Origin: Bacillota bacterium
GTDB lineage: Bacteria > Bacillota > UBA4882 > UBA8346
Direction of reading: 5' to 3'
NCBI GenBank assembly: GCA_003501365.1
Contig: DNPP01000108.1
Span: 5,194 to 10,318, forward strand
DNA length: 5,125 nucleotides
Position 1 is the stretch's first letter. Each line of letters starts with the position of its first letter. A program made the position numbers and the translations under genes. Of this stretch, positions 1-5,125 are shown in pieces. A model generated the notes under the pieces. That model worked only from the letters and a program-made list of their open reading frames with translations. It searched no databases and was not told the DNA's origin.

Positions 1-185
1 ATGTATTGGAGGGGATCAAAATCTTTGACCTCTCCGGCGATTTTGGTGCTGAATTTGGTGGTGTCGAACCGGGTAATTAAGGAAACGCCGGAACGTCCGC
101 TCATTAGTGAATCCCAATTCTCAGCAGCGGTAAGGCCAATCGGGGTAACTAAACCAATTCCAGTTATTACAACTCTTCGACTCAA
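1..185 (-). CDS. fabF: Beta-ketoacyl-ACP synthase II (FabF), N-terminal part, runs off the left edge
   Basis: Reading the minus strand from 185 gives 61 residues beginning MSRRVVITGIGLVTPIG and continuing through LITRFDTTKF and KIAGEVKDFDP. This is the characteristic N-terminus of FabF-type condensing enzymes, which extend acyl-ACP with malonyl-ACP in cytosolic fatty acid synthesis. The catalytic Cys-His-His residues lie beyond the window and cannot be checked. The start is taken as TTG at 185-183, because AGGTGA (191-196) sits 5 nt upstream. An in-frame GTG at 194-192 lies inside that ribosome site and is less likely. The gene follows the MarR-family regulator gene by 48 bp on the same strand, so the two are probably one transcript. 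A FabB/FabF relative in a polyketide or special lipid pathway cannot be excluded from the N-terminus alone. Confidence 0.9.
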   Translation of the reverse strand, partial: MSRRVVITGIGLVTPIGLTAAENWDSLMSGRSGVSLITRFDTTKFSTKIAGEVKDFDPLQY

Positions 186-233
186 TATAATCACCTGCTT
201 TTTAATTTTTGGGTTATTTTTGGAGATAGGAGT

Positions 234-662
234 TTATTTCGATATTTGCTTACCAACGACTGAAATGATTCTGCGAAAGGTCTTGATATCTTCTGCCGGT
301 AAGACTTCCTGCACTTTCCGGTCAAGCTGTTCGACCAACGATTTAATGGTTTCCCGAGCTTCAATTCCTTGAGGAGTTAGGTAAATTAAAATACCGCGGC
401 GATCATCCGGGTCGGGACGCCGCTCGACCAAGCCTTTTTTCGCTAGTCGATCTAAGAGACCGGTCATACTGGAACTCTCCAAATCGAGTTTAGCAGCCAA
501 AGACTTCGGATTTTCACCGCCATCCGGGGAAATCTCCAAAAGTAATAATGCTTTTGGCACACTAAGATCATACCCGCTTAGCCGTTGATTGTAGTAACGG
601 GATAGTTTTTGCCACGTGTTTTTAAGGAGTAAGCAAAACAAGGGAGGGCTTAGATTCTCCAT
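234..662 (-). CDS. MarR-family winged-helix transcriptional regulator
   Basis: The 142-residue product has the size and layout of MarR dimeric repressors. N-terminal dimerisation helices (about 5-30) are followed by a winged helix-turn-helix: helices around 34-60, a recognition helix around 63-76 (SSSMTGLLDRLAKKG), and a wing with the family signature DPDDRRG (84-90). A C-terminal dimerisation helix spans about 100-140. It probably binds DNA in the cytosol and responds to a small ligand or oxidant, which is unknown. It lies directly upstream of fabF and behind a promoter carrying a palindrome, which suggests autoregulation and control of fatty acid synthesis. This would be a role like that of streptococcal FabT (also MarR family), but the palindrome does not look like the FabT box. 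Cys10 lies about where OhrR repressors carry their peroxide-sensing cysteine; that is only suggestive. ATG at 662 is the best start, although AAGGA (675-679) is 12 nt away, rather far. Confidence 0.9.
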   Translation of the reverse strand: MENLSPPLFCLLLKNTWQKLSRYYNQRLSGYDLSVPKALLLLEISPDGGENPKSLAAKLDLESSSMTGLLDRLAKKGLVERRPDPDDRRGILIYLTPQGIEARETIKSLVEQLDRKVQEVLPAEDIKTFRRIISVVGKQISK

Positions 663-714
663 TGATTGGTACCGTCCTTATGAATGAATAATTAGTGCAG
701 GCCCGAAAAATGAC

Positions 715-739
715 TCGTATACAAATTATACGCATACGA
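715..739. promoter_or_regulatory. Palindromic operator candidate for the MarR-family regulator
   Basis: Two overlapping inverted repeats are visible. CGTATACAAATTATACG (716-732) has perfect 6-bp arms CGTATA/TATACG around a 5-bp spacer. A wider pair, TCGTAT (715-720) and ATACGA (734-739), reuses the left arm. In effect there are three copies of a CGTAT half-site. The site begins 2 bp past the -10 box of the leftward promoter, so it covers the expected transcription start. Size and symmetry fit MarR-family operators. That the neighbouring regulator binds it is inference. Confidence 0.7.
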
Positions 740-741
740 AA

Positions 742-770
742 AATATATCATGGCAATTTGAACAAGTCAA
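742..770 (-). promoter_or_regulatory. Sigma-A type promoter for the marR-fabF operon
   Basis: On the minus strand, TTGACT (770-765) and TATATT (747-742) are separated by exactly 17 bp. Each hexamer differs from the housekeeping consensus at one position. The predicted start near 735 lies inside the palindrome at 715-739, about 75 nt before the regulator's ATG. This is the best promoter in the window. Confidence 0.75.
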
Positions 771-777
771 ATAAATT
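750..777 (+). promoter_or_regulatory. Weak candidate promoter for murE
   Basis: ATGGCA (750-755) and TAAATT (772-777) are separated by 16 bp, each matching the consensus at four of six positions. It would be divergent from, and overlap, the marR promoter. The 663-807 spacer holds no better rightward promoter that I can see, so the true murE start site is uncertain. Confidence 0.2.
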
Positions 778-807
778 TCCAGATTTTTTTTAACATTGGG
801 AGGGAAA

Positions 808-831
808 ATGAATAGACGGAGTGTGCGATGA
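808..831 (+). promoter_or_regulatory. Possible 7-codon leader frame coupled to murE
   Basis: ATG at 808 follows GGGAGGG (798-804) and opens the frame MNRRSVR, ending in TGA at 829-831. That stop overlaps the murE ATG (828-830) as ATGA, a classical translational-coupling arrangement. The murE ribosome site GGAG (818-821) lies inside this frame. The spacing from GGGAGGG to its ATG is only 3-4 nt, shorter than ideal. It could instead be chance, with GGGAGGG as a ribosome standby site. Confidence 0.3.
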
Positions 832-2330
832 AGATAAATGATTTGGTACCCCTCATTCAAGTACCTGAAAACGCCAAAAATGTTGAATTTAGCGGGATCA
901 GCAATGACTCCCGAAAAGTTAAGCCGGGCGATTTATTTGTCGCGATACCGGGTTATAAGACCAATGGTCTGTTATATTTAAACGAAGCTTCCCAACATGG
1001 CGCCTGCGCAGCCCTGGTCGAACGGGAGGCTGCTATAGAAATACAAAAGCTTACGATTCCCATTATTCCGGTGGACAATATCCGAAAGGTTCAAGGATTG
1101 ACAGCAGCCCATTTTTACGGATGGCCGGCTCATCGCTTACGGGTAATCGGGGTGACGGGTACTAACGGTAAAACCACGGTAACTCATCTGATAAAGCATA
1201 TGTTGAGTAAAGCTGGAAAGGAAGTGGGTTTGATTGGTACGGTCTGGATCGATAACGGTAAGACCAGAGAACGATCCGAGCGGACAACCCCGGATTCAAT
1301 TGAGCTGCAGAGAGTATTGGCGGAAATGGTCAATAACGAAGTACATACGGTGGTTATGGAAGTATCATCCCATGCCTTGGCTCAGGAGCGGGTGGCTGGA
1401 ATCGACTTTGATGCGGCTGTTATCACCAATGTCAGTCATGACCATTTTGACTTTCACCATAATTATGATAACTATCTTACGGCTAAACTTTCTCTATTTG
1501 TGGGACTGGATCCCGGTAGGAAGAGCCAAAGCTACGCCGTGGCCAATCAGGATGATCCCAGTTTTGAAAAGATAGGGCAGATATGCCGGGTACCTATCGT
1601 CAGTTATGGCTCCTTGGAAAGTGCCGATACCTGGATCCAAAAGGTTGAACGCCGGGGATTTGTAAGCCGGCTTCAGCTAAAAATTTTTAAAGAGCAAGGG
1701 CAAATCACTACTAGACTCCCGGGAAGCTTTAATATCTTTAATGTTTTGGCTGCCGCTACGGTTGGTTACCAAGAAGGACTAAGTATTGAAGAAATAGAAC
1801 AGGCGGTCGAAGAGTTTCCGGGTGTACCCGGTCGTTACCAGGAGATCGATTGCGGGCAGCCGTTTCGAGTAATGGTAGACTTTGCGCACAATCCGGCGGC
1901 ATTGGAGAATATCTTAAAAATGGCGGAAGAAAATACCGGGGGTCGGCGAATTGTCGTCTTTGGCTGTGAAGGAGAAAAAGATCGCCTCAAACGCCCCATA
2001 ATGGGGAAGATCGCGGCCGATAATTCGGAGATCCCTATTTTGACCACAGATAATATCTATTATGAAGCGGTTCCGCAAATTTTTGCCGATGTACTCCATG
2101 ACTTGCCGCCTTTTCTGCGAAGTAAAATATTGATTGAACCGGATCGGGCGGCGGCGATTCATAAAGCAATCGAATTGGCACGGCCGGGCGACTTTGTGAT
2201 TGTGGCAGGCAAAGGGCATGAAGAAGTTTTGGTTAGGGGTTCCGAGCACCTTCATTTTAATGATGTCGAGGTCGTTGAAGAGTTTTTAAAAGGGCAAACA
2301 ATCAACGCCACTAACCGGAATATTCAGTGA
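828..2330 (+). CDS. murE: MurE-type UDP-MurNAc-tripeptide synthetase, atypical amino-acid motif
   Basis: The 500-residue product has normal MurE length and all three Mur ligase domains. MurE enzymes add the third stem-peptide residue (meso-DAP or L-Lys) to UDP-MurNAc-L-Ala-D-Glu in the cytosol, using ATP. The UDP-binding N-domain shows SNDSRKVKPGDLFVAIPG (25-42). The central ATPase domain has P-loop GVTGTNGKTT (108-117), TTPDS (153-157), EVSSHAL (178-184), DHFDFH (205-210) and the lysine expected to be carbamylated (K220 in TAKLSLF). The C-domain has GRYQEID (335-341), DFAHNPAALE (351-360), FGCEGEKDR (378-386) and GKGHEE (461-466). Where DAP enzymes carry DNPR, this protein reads D408-N409-I410-Y411. 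DFAHNPA and GCEGEKDR also depart from the usual DYAHTPD and GCGGDRD. It may therefore use another amino acid, or be a MurE paralogue. No murF, mraY or other wall gene adjoins it. ATG 828 follows GGAG (818-821) by 6 nt and matches the family N-terminus. Confidence 0.88.
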   Translation: MKINDLVPLIQVPENAKNVEFSGISNDSRKVKPGDLFVAIPGYKTNGLLYLNEASQHGACAALVEREAAIEIQKLTIPIIPVDNIRKVQGLTAAHFYGWPAHRLRVIGVTGTNGKTTVTHLIKHMLSKAGKEVGLIGTVWIDNGKTRERSERTTPDSIELQRVLAEMVNNEVHTVVMEVSSHALAQERVAGIDFDAAVITNVSHDHFDFHHNYDNYLTAKLSLFVGLDPGRKSQSYAVANQDDPSFEKIGQICRVPIVSYGSLESADTWIQKVERRGFVSRLQLKIFKEQGQITTRLPGSFNIFNVLAAATVGYQEGLSIEEIEQAVEEFPGVPGRYQEIDCGQPFRVMVDFAHNPAALENILKMAEENTGGRRIVVFGCEGEKDRLKRPIMGKIAADNSEIPILTTDNIYYEAVPQIFADVLHDLPPFLRSKILIEPDRAAAIHKAIELARPGDFVIVAGKGHEEVLVRGSEHLHFNDVEVVEEFLKGQTINATNRNIQ

Positions 2331-2386
2331 ACAATTTTGAGGGGATATGAAAATGAGATAAAGTGAATCCGGACTGATTTAATCGA

Positions 2387-2416
2387 TTGATAAATTTTTC
2401 TTATTCAAAAGATAAA
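2387..2416 (+). promoter_or_regulatory. Candidate promoter before the kinase-like/hydrolase fusion
   Basis: TTGATA (2387-2392) and GATAAA (2411-2416) are separated by 18 bp, matching the consensus at five and four positions respectively. The predicted start is near 2423, exactly where the concentric palindrome begins. A second, poorer pair is TTGGAT (2419-2424) with TATAAC (2443-2448). The murE-to-fusion gap (2331-2475) holds no obvious terminator, so read-through from murE is also possible. Confidence 0.3.
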
Positions 2417-2464
2417 CTTTGGATGATAGGATGGGATAAATTTATAACAAGCTATCATTTGAAG
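2417..2464 (+). promoter_or_regulatory. Concentric palindrome / leader hairpin overlapping a ribosome site
   Basis: ATGATAG (2423-2429) and CTATCAT (2452-2458) are perfect inverted repeats. The perfect palindrome ATAAATTTAT (2436-2445) lies between them with the same centre (2440.5). Over 36 bp, 14 of 18 half-site positions are symmetric. In RNA the outer stem can extend by six pairs (CUUUGG 2417-2422 with UUGAAG 2459-2464, three of them G-U), reaching into the Shine-Dalgarno sequence AAGGGG (2462-2467) of the downstream gene. It could be a protein-binding operator or a translation-controlling hairpin. The symmetry is seen; the function is inferred. Confidence 0.4.
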
Positions 2465-2475
2465 GGGATATCCGG

Positions 2476-3813
2476 ATGCAGGGGTATTTATTTGTAATTG
2501 TTGAGGGACCCGATATAGACGGTTCAAAGTTATTTTCTTATTTTATGGAGACTGCTACGGGTGATCTCAATCTTTTTTTTGGACACTGGTGGACTGCAGA
2601 GAGCCAAGTTGACGTCCAGGCCCAACCGTATTCAATGTCACTCGAGCATTTTGTTAATTATGTTAATGCCGGAGAATTTTCAATCTGGTGGGCGAGGGGA
2701 GCGGTACTGTATGGGATAAAAACTGATTTGGATACGGCGTTAGCCGCCGGGAAAAATGTCATTATCCGTATTCATTCGACGATGCTGCCTGAAATACGCC
2801 AAAGGTATCCGGAGTCGGTTGTTATAGCATTGATAAGAACCCTGGATTTAATTGATGAAATTCCAAAAAACATTTATCGCCAAGCAGATCGTGAATATCA
2901 AGGAGACGCTTCAGGCACCGACGAAACATTTTCAGATCTGGCGCCAGACCGTATCATCTTGATGGAGGACGCGGATCTAAGTAGTCTGTATTCGAAGTTG
3001 GCCGTGTATATCGGGTCAGTTATTAAAAATCATAAAGTGTTCGATGTTACAATTGTCGGTGATACGGTTGGCGCAATCTCGCCATGTGTAGATAAGGGAT
3101 CATTTATAGTCCGGCATGAATTCGGTGATCTTCTTATTGACGCGGCTGCCGGATTGACCCAATCTTTCGTGAAAAAGCGGCATTTTGATATCAAAAAATT
3201 GCTGGGTATCATTGTAACCCATGATCATATCGACCATTTTTTGGGTTTGGGCATTTTTCTTCATTACTTTAGGGATCAACCGATTGATCTACCGATTTAT
3301 GCTCCAATTCAAACGTTAGCAACCCTACGAAACTATTTTTCCACTTTGCGGTTTAAGAGAATGTCAATAGCTGTTAAATTGCATCTCATGCCGATTGTAT
3401 TGGCCCCGGGGACTATGGTAATCGATTTACCGGGCTTTTATCTTACGGCGTGCCCGGCTGCTCATTCACGCGATACCATTGCTTTGCGGATCCAAGACCG
3501 CAAGTCCGGCGCAAAAATTGTATTTAGTTGCGACACAGCCCCTAGTGGGCTAATCACAGAATTTATGGCCCATAGCGATCTTTTATTTCACGATTGTCAA
3601 GGAAGCCATCGCTTTAGCAAGATTTTTGCGGATGACCATTCATCGAGTTTTCAAGCCGGTCAGGCTGCTCAAGCCGCAATGGTTCGAAGATTGGTACTTA
3701 CCCATTATGACCCGAAATTTTATTTGAATGAGGCGGAACTGATTCATGAGGCTAGGGAAGTATTCTCCGGTCCGGTTTCGATGGCCCGCTACAACCAGAT
3801 TTATACCGTTTGA
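2476..3813 (+). CDS. Two-domain protein: degenerate PhnN/guanylate-kinase-like domain fused to a metallo-beta-lactamase-fold hydrolase
   Basis: The product has 445 residues. Residues 1-182 resemble PhnN (ribose 1,5-bisphosphate phosphokinase) and guanylate kinase: an opening strand LFVIVEGP (5-12), the stretch FVNYVNAGEFSIWWARGAVLYGI (59-81) matching the PhnN segment around its HANGLYYG, and AGKNVIIRIH (91-100). The Walker A loop is broken: GPDIDGSK (11-18) has serine where the lysine belongs, and the arginine-rich lid is not recognisable, so kinase activity is doubtful. Residues 189-445 form an MBL-fold hydrolase with all expected metal ligands: THDHIDH (248-254, H249, H251, D253, H254), H330, D353 and H410, plus an RNase Z-like DDHSS (386-390, H388) and LTHYDPKF (408-415). 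No RNase Z exosite arm is apparent, so tRNA processing is unlikely. A PhnP-like phosphodiesterase is an alternative. The substrate is unknown. It has no signal peptide, so it is probably cytosolic. ATG 2476 follows AAGGGG (2462-2467) by 8 nt. Confidence 0.8.
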   Translation: MQGYLFVIVEGPDIDGSKLFSYFMETATGDLNLFFGHWWTAESQVDVQAQPYSMSLEHFVNYVNAGEFSIWWARGAVLYGIKTDLDTALAAGKNVIIRIHSTMLPEIRQRYPESVVIALIRTLDLIDEIPKNIYRQADREYQGDASGTDETFSDLAPDRIILMEDADLSSLYSKLAVYIGSVIKNHKVFDVTIVGDTVGAISPCVDKGSFIVRHEFGDLLIDAAAGLTQSFVKKRHFDIKKLLGIIVTHDHIDHFLGLGIFLHYFRDQPIDLPIYAPIQTLATLRNYFSTLRFKRMSIAVKLHLMPIVLAPGTMVIDLPGFYLTACPAAHSRDTIALRIQDRKSGAKIVFSCDTAPSGLITEFMAHSDLLFHDCQGSHRFSKIFADDHSSSFQAGQAAQAAMVRRLVLTHYDPKFYLNEAELIHEAREVFSGPVSMARYNQIYTV

Positions 3814-3873
3814 AAAAGCGGAGACCGGCCGATGGCTAAGGATGGTTCAGCGATATTTGAGCAATTACTCCAC

Positions 3874-3903
3874 TTTACATTTGGGTAAATAGGAAGGTTT
3901 ATT
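3874..3903 (+). promoter_or_regulatory. Candidate promoter for the HAD phosphatase gene
   Basis: TTTACA (3874-3879) and TTTATT (3898-3903) are separated by 18 bp, matching the consensus at five and four positions. It lies in the 150-bp gap after the fusion gene, which has no clear terminator. An independent start for the phosphatase gene is therefore possible alongside read-through. Confidence 0.25.
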
Positions 3904-3963
3904 CGGTATTTAAGGCGAAATGACATCTATCATAAGATAACAAAATAAGCATCGAGGTATTCA

Positions 3964-4560
3964 ATGACTTTGAAAGTAAATCCCCGGGCCCGCGGTTTAA
4001 TCTTTGATTTTGACGGTACCCTTGGTGATACAATGCCGACTCATATCCACTCCTGGCAGGTGGTGGCGGAAAGATATCATTTTGAAATTTCGGCTACTCT
4101 TTTATATCAAGTTGCCGGAATGTCCACCGGCGATATCGTGGAGTATCTTAATCAGCATTTTGGTTATCAACTGGATGTTGCCACGATAGTCAAGGCCAAG
4201 AACGAGGCGTATCTTCAGTTTACCAAGAAAGTAAACCCTATTGAACCCGTTTTAAAAATAGTTCAAGCATATTACGGTAAAATGCCGATGGCCCTCGGCA
4301 CCGGTGAATATCGGAATATTGCTTTGGTTAATGTTAAGGCCGCCGGGGTTGACCGTTATTTTGATATTTTGGTGACCTGTGATGATGTGAAAAAGGCTAA
4401 ACCCGATCCGGAGACCTTCTTAAAATGCGCTGAGTTAATGAAAGTGGCGCCGGAGTTTTGTCAAGTATTTGAGGATGCTCCCCCCGGACTAGAGGCGGCA
4501 GCGCGGGCCGGGATGATCGTCACCGATGTCCGGCCTTTTATCAATAGAATATCGGCGTAA
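3964..4560 (+). CDS. HAD-superfamily sugar-phosphate phosphatase, YqaB/beta-phosphoglucomutase-like
   Basis: The 198-residue product carries all four HAD motifs. Motif I is DFDGTLGDT (15-23, nucleophile D15 and acid/base D17), motif II is the threonine of LGTG (T113), motif III is the lysine of KPDPETF (K146), and motif IV is FEDAPPG (E170, D171). A helical C1 cap lies at about 21-90. Segments such as PMALGTG, YFDILVTCDDVKKAKPDPETFLKC (132-155) and FEDAPPG closely track E. coli YqaB, a small fructose-1-phosphate phosphatase. The likely activity is Mg-dependent hydrolysis of a small sugar phosphate in the cytosol; the exact substrate is not readable. A mutase role is less likely, though the subfamilies are close. 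ATG 3964 follows GAGG (3954-3957) by 6 nt. It is the last gene of the rightward series and is followed by a strong hairpin. A role in removing phosphate from a product of the preceding hydrolase is speculative. Confidence 0.88.
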   Translation: MTLKVNPRARGLIFDFDGTLGDTMPTHIHSWQVVAERYHFEISATLLYQVAGMSTGDIVEYLNQHFGYQLDVATIVKAKNEAYLQFTKKVNPIEPVLKIVQAYYGKMPMALGTGEYRNIALVNVKAAGVDRYFDILVTCDDVKKAKPDPETFLKCAELMKVAPEFCQVFEDAPPGLEAAARAGMIVTDVRPFINRISA

Positions 4561-4567
4561 GTTGAAT

Positions 4568-4622
4568 TTCAAAGGGGCTGCCTCATCAGAAGTAATTTGG
4601 AGGCAGCCCCTTTGAAGATTTT
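4568..4622 (+). terminator. Long-stem hairpin, probable bidirectional terminator
   Basis: A perfect 17-bp stem pairs 4568-4584 with 4600-4616 (core AAAGGGGCTGCCTC / GAGGCAGCCCCTTT) around a 15-nt loop. It begins 8 nt after the phosphatase stop. Rightward, the stem is followed by GATTTT (4617-4622), a short and slightly displaced U-run. Leftward, it lies about 30 nt past the stop of the converging sensor fragment and is followed by AAATTC. The U-tracts are imperfect on both sides, but the stem is very strong and its position between converging genes is typical. Confidence 0.8.
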
Positions 4623-4646
4623 ACAGCGTTTAATAAAATTTTGTCA

Positions 4647-5096
4647 CTAAAATTGATTGGTGTCTTTATCACTGACCGCGGGTGTATTATGCATTGCGCT
4701 TTTAAAATATTCACTGGAAGAGAAATCAGGCATGGAACTGGCCGTTGAATGACTGACACCATTGGGATCAATAATTTGCATTCCCGAAAACCCCAATCTA
4801 TCGGCCTCGGAAAGTAATATCTGATTTTGGACATCCCATTTCATGGCTTTTATATCTTTCATGGCCGCGATATGTTCGATACTGGAAATCTTGGTCTCGA
4901 GTGAAGCACTGACTAGCTTGGCGCCATCAATGGCTCTGTCCTTGAGCATGGAGTTGATATTTTGATAAAGGGCTTTGGAAGAGTTTTGGAAGGCCAACAA
5001 ACCGGATGAACCGACTGCCAAGACAAGTAAGAGTGAGATACAGATGGTAATTCTGGCTGAAACCTTCAACTTTCTAAAACTTTTAAAAAATTTCAT
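4647..5096 (-). pseudogene. Truncated chemoreceptor/sensor gene (N-terminal membrane and partial dCache domain)
   Basis: The 149-residue frame has a basic N-terminus, one hydrophobic segment (about 15-36, ITICISLLLVLAVGSSGLLAF) and an extracytoplasmic stretch. That stretch matches the first half of a dCache ligand-binding domain: LLSEADRLGFSGMQIIDPNG (94-113), YFKSAM (130-135) and VSD (141-143). Such N-termini belong to methyl-accepting chemotaxis proteins, and less often to histidine kinases or diguanylate cyclases, of 500-700 residues. Here the frame ends at DTNQF with tandem TAG TGA stops. The second half of the sensor, the second membrane helix, HAMP and signalling domains are all absent, and the terminator and converging phosphatase gene follow. 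It looks like a remnant of a rearrangement. The start is well preserved: AAGGAG (5105-5110) lies 8 nt before ATG 5096, so a short membrane protein might still be made. Confidence 0.75.
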
Positions 5097-5125
5097 CTTG
5101 GATGCTCCTTTTGTTATTATTAGAG

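Noticed and set aside
1..372. Plus-strand open frame of 123 codons
   Set aside because: It is antisense to fabF and to the C-terminal part of the MarR gene, both of which have clear family motifs; the plus-strand product resembles nothing.
1234..1575. Second plus-strand frame inside murE (113 codons)
   Set aside because: It is a shadow of murE; the main frame carries every Mur ligase motif across this stretch.
1835..2255. Minus-strand frames opposite the murE 3' part
   Set aside because: They lack convincing ribosome sites and recognisable domains, and lie opposite conserved MurE motifs.
2347..2361. Four-codon frame MKMR after the murE stop, preceded by GAGGGG
   Set aside because: It is too short to support, and is not placed against any downstream start.
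2476..3813. Annotation of the fusion's C-terminal domain as RNase Z
   Set aside because: The metal ligands and DDHSS/LTH motifs fit, but no exosite arm for tRNA is apparent and the N-terminal domain is foreign to RNase Z.
3927..3933. CTATCAT, also present in the palindrome at 2452-2458, considered as a shared regulatory box
   Set aside because: A 7-mer is expected to recur by chance in about 5 kb, and the matching arm ATGATAG is absent here.
4586..4834. Minus-strand 82-codon frame, considered as a frameshifted continuation of the receptor fragment
   Set aside because: It stays open past the receptor stop, but its residues (such as INFSDKILLNAVKSS) do not look like the second half of a dCache domain, and it ends inside the terminator hairpin, so a simple frameshift does not restore the gene.

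Overview
The window reads as chromosomal DNA of a Gram-positive-type bacterium, most likely Bacillota (Clostridia or a related class). The reasons are strong purine-rich Shine-Dalgarno sites before most genes, a TTG start, a near-consensus sigma-A type promoter, A+T-rich spacers, and family resemblances (FabF, MarR, MurE, a dCache receptor). This placement is inference; no rRNA or marker gene is present. No mobile element, tRNA, rRNA or CRISPR array was seen.

Layout. Minus strand, left edge: the first 61 codons of fabF (fatty acid elongation), preceded by a MarR-family regulator gene. The two form a probable operon read leftward from a clear promoter (TTGACT-17-TATATT, 742-770). A palindromic site at 715-739 covers the expected transcription start and is a good candidate operator for the regulator. 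Plus strand, rightward: a 7-codon leader frame whose stop overlaps the murE start; a full-length but atypical MurE ligase gene (828-2330); a leader with an unusual concentric palindrome that can fold over the ribosome site; a two-domain protein (2476-3813) joining a degenerate PhnN/guanylate-kinase-like domain to a metallo-beta-lactamase-fold hydrolase; and a YqaB-like HAD sugar-phosphate phosphatase (3964-4560). A long hairpin follows and probably ends transcription from both sides. Minus strand, right edge: a 149-codon N-terminal fragment of a chemoreceptor-like membrane sensor, cut off inside its sensor domain.

How the genes may work together. The fabF/marR pair looks like self-controlled lipid synthesis. 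The three plus-strand enzymes are co-directional and separated by 145-150 bp gaps with no obvious terminator between them, so they may be partly co-transcribed, although each gap also holds a weak promoter candidate. The most interesting parts are the kinase-like/hydrolase fusion, which echoes the PhnN and PhnP pair of phosphonate breakdown but has a broken P-loop, and the MurE, which lacks the proline and arginine of the amino-acid-selecting DNPR motif and lies outside any visible cell-wall cluster. Whether the three form one pathway cannot be settled from this window.
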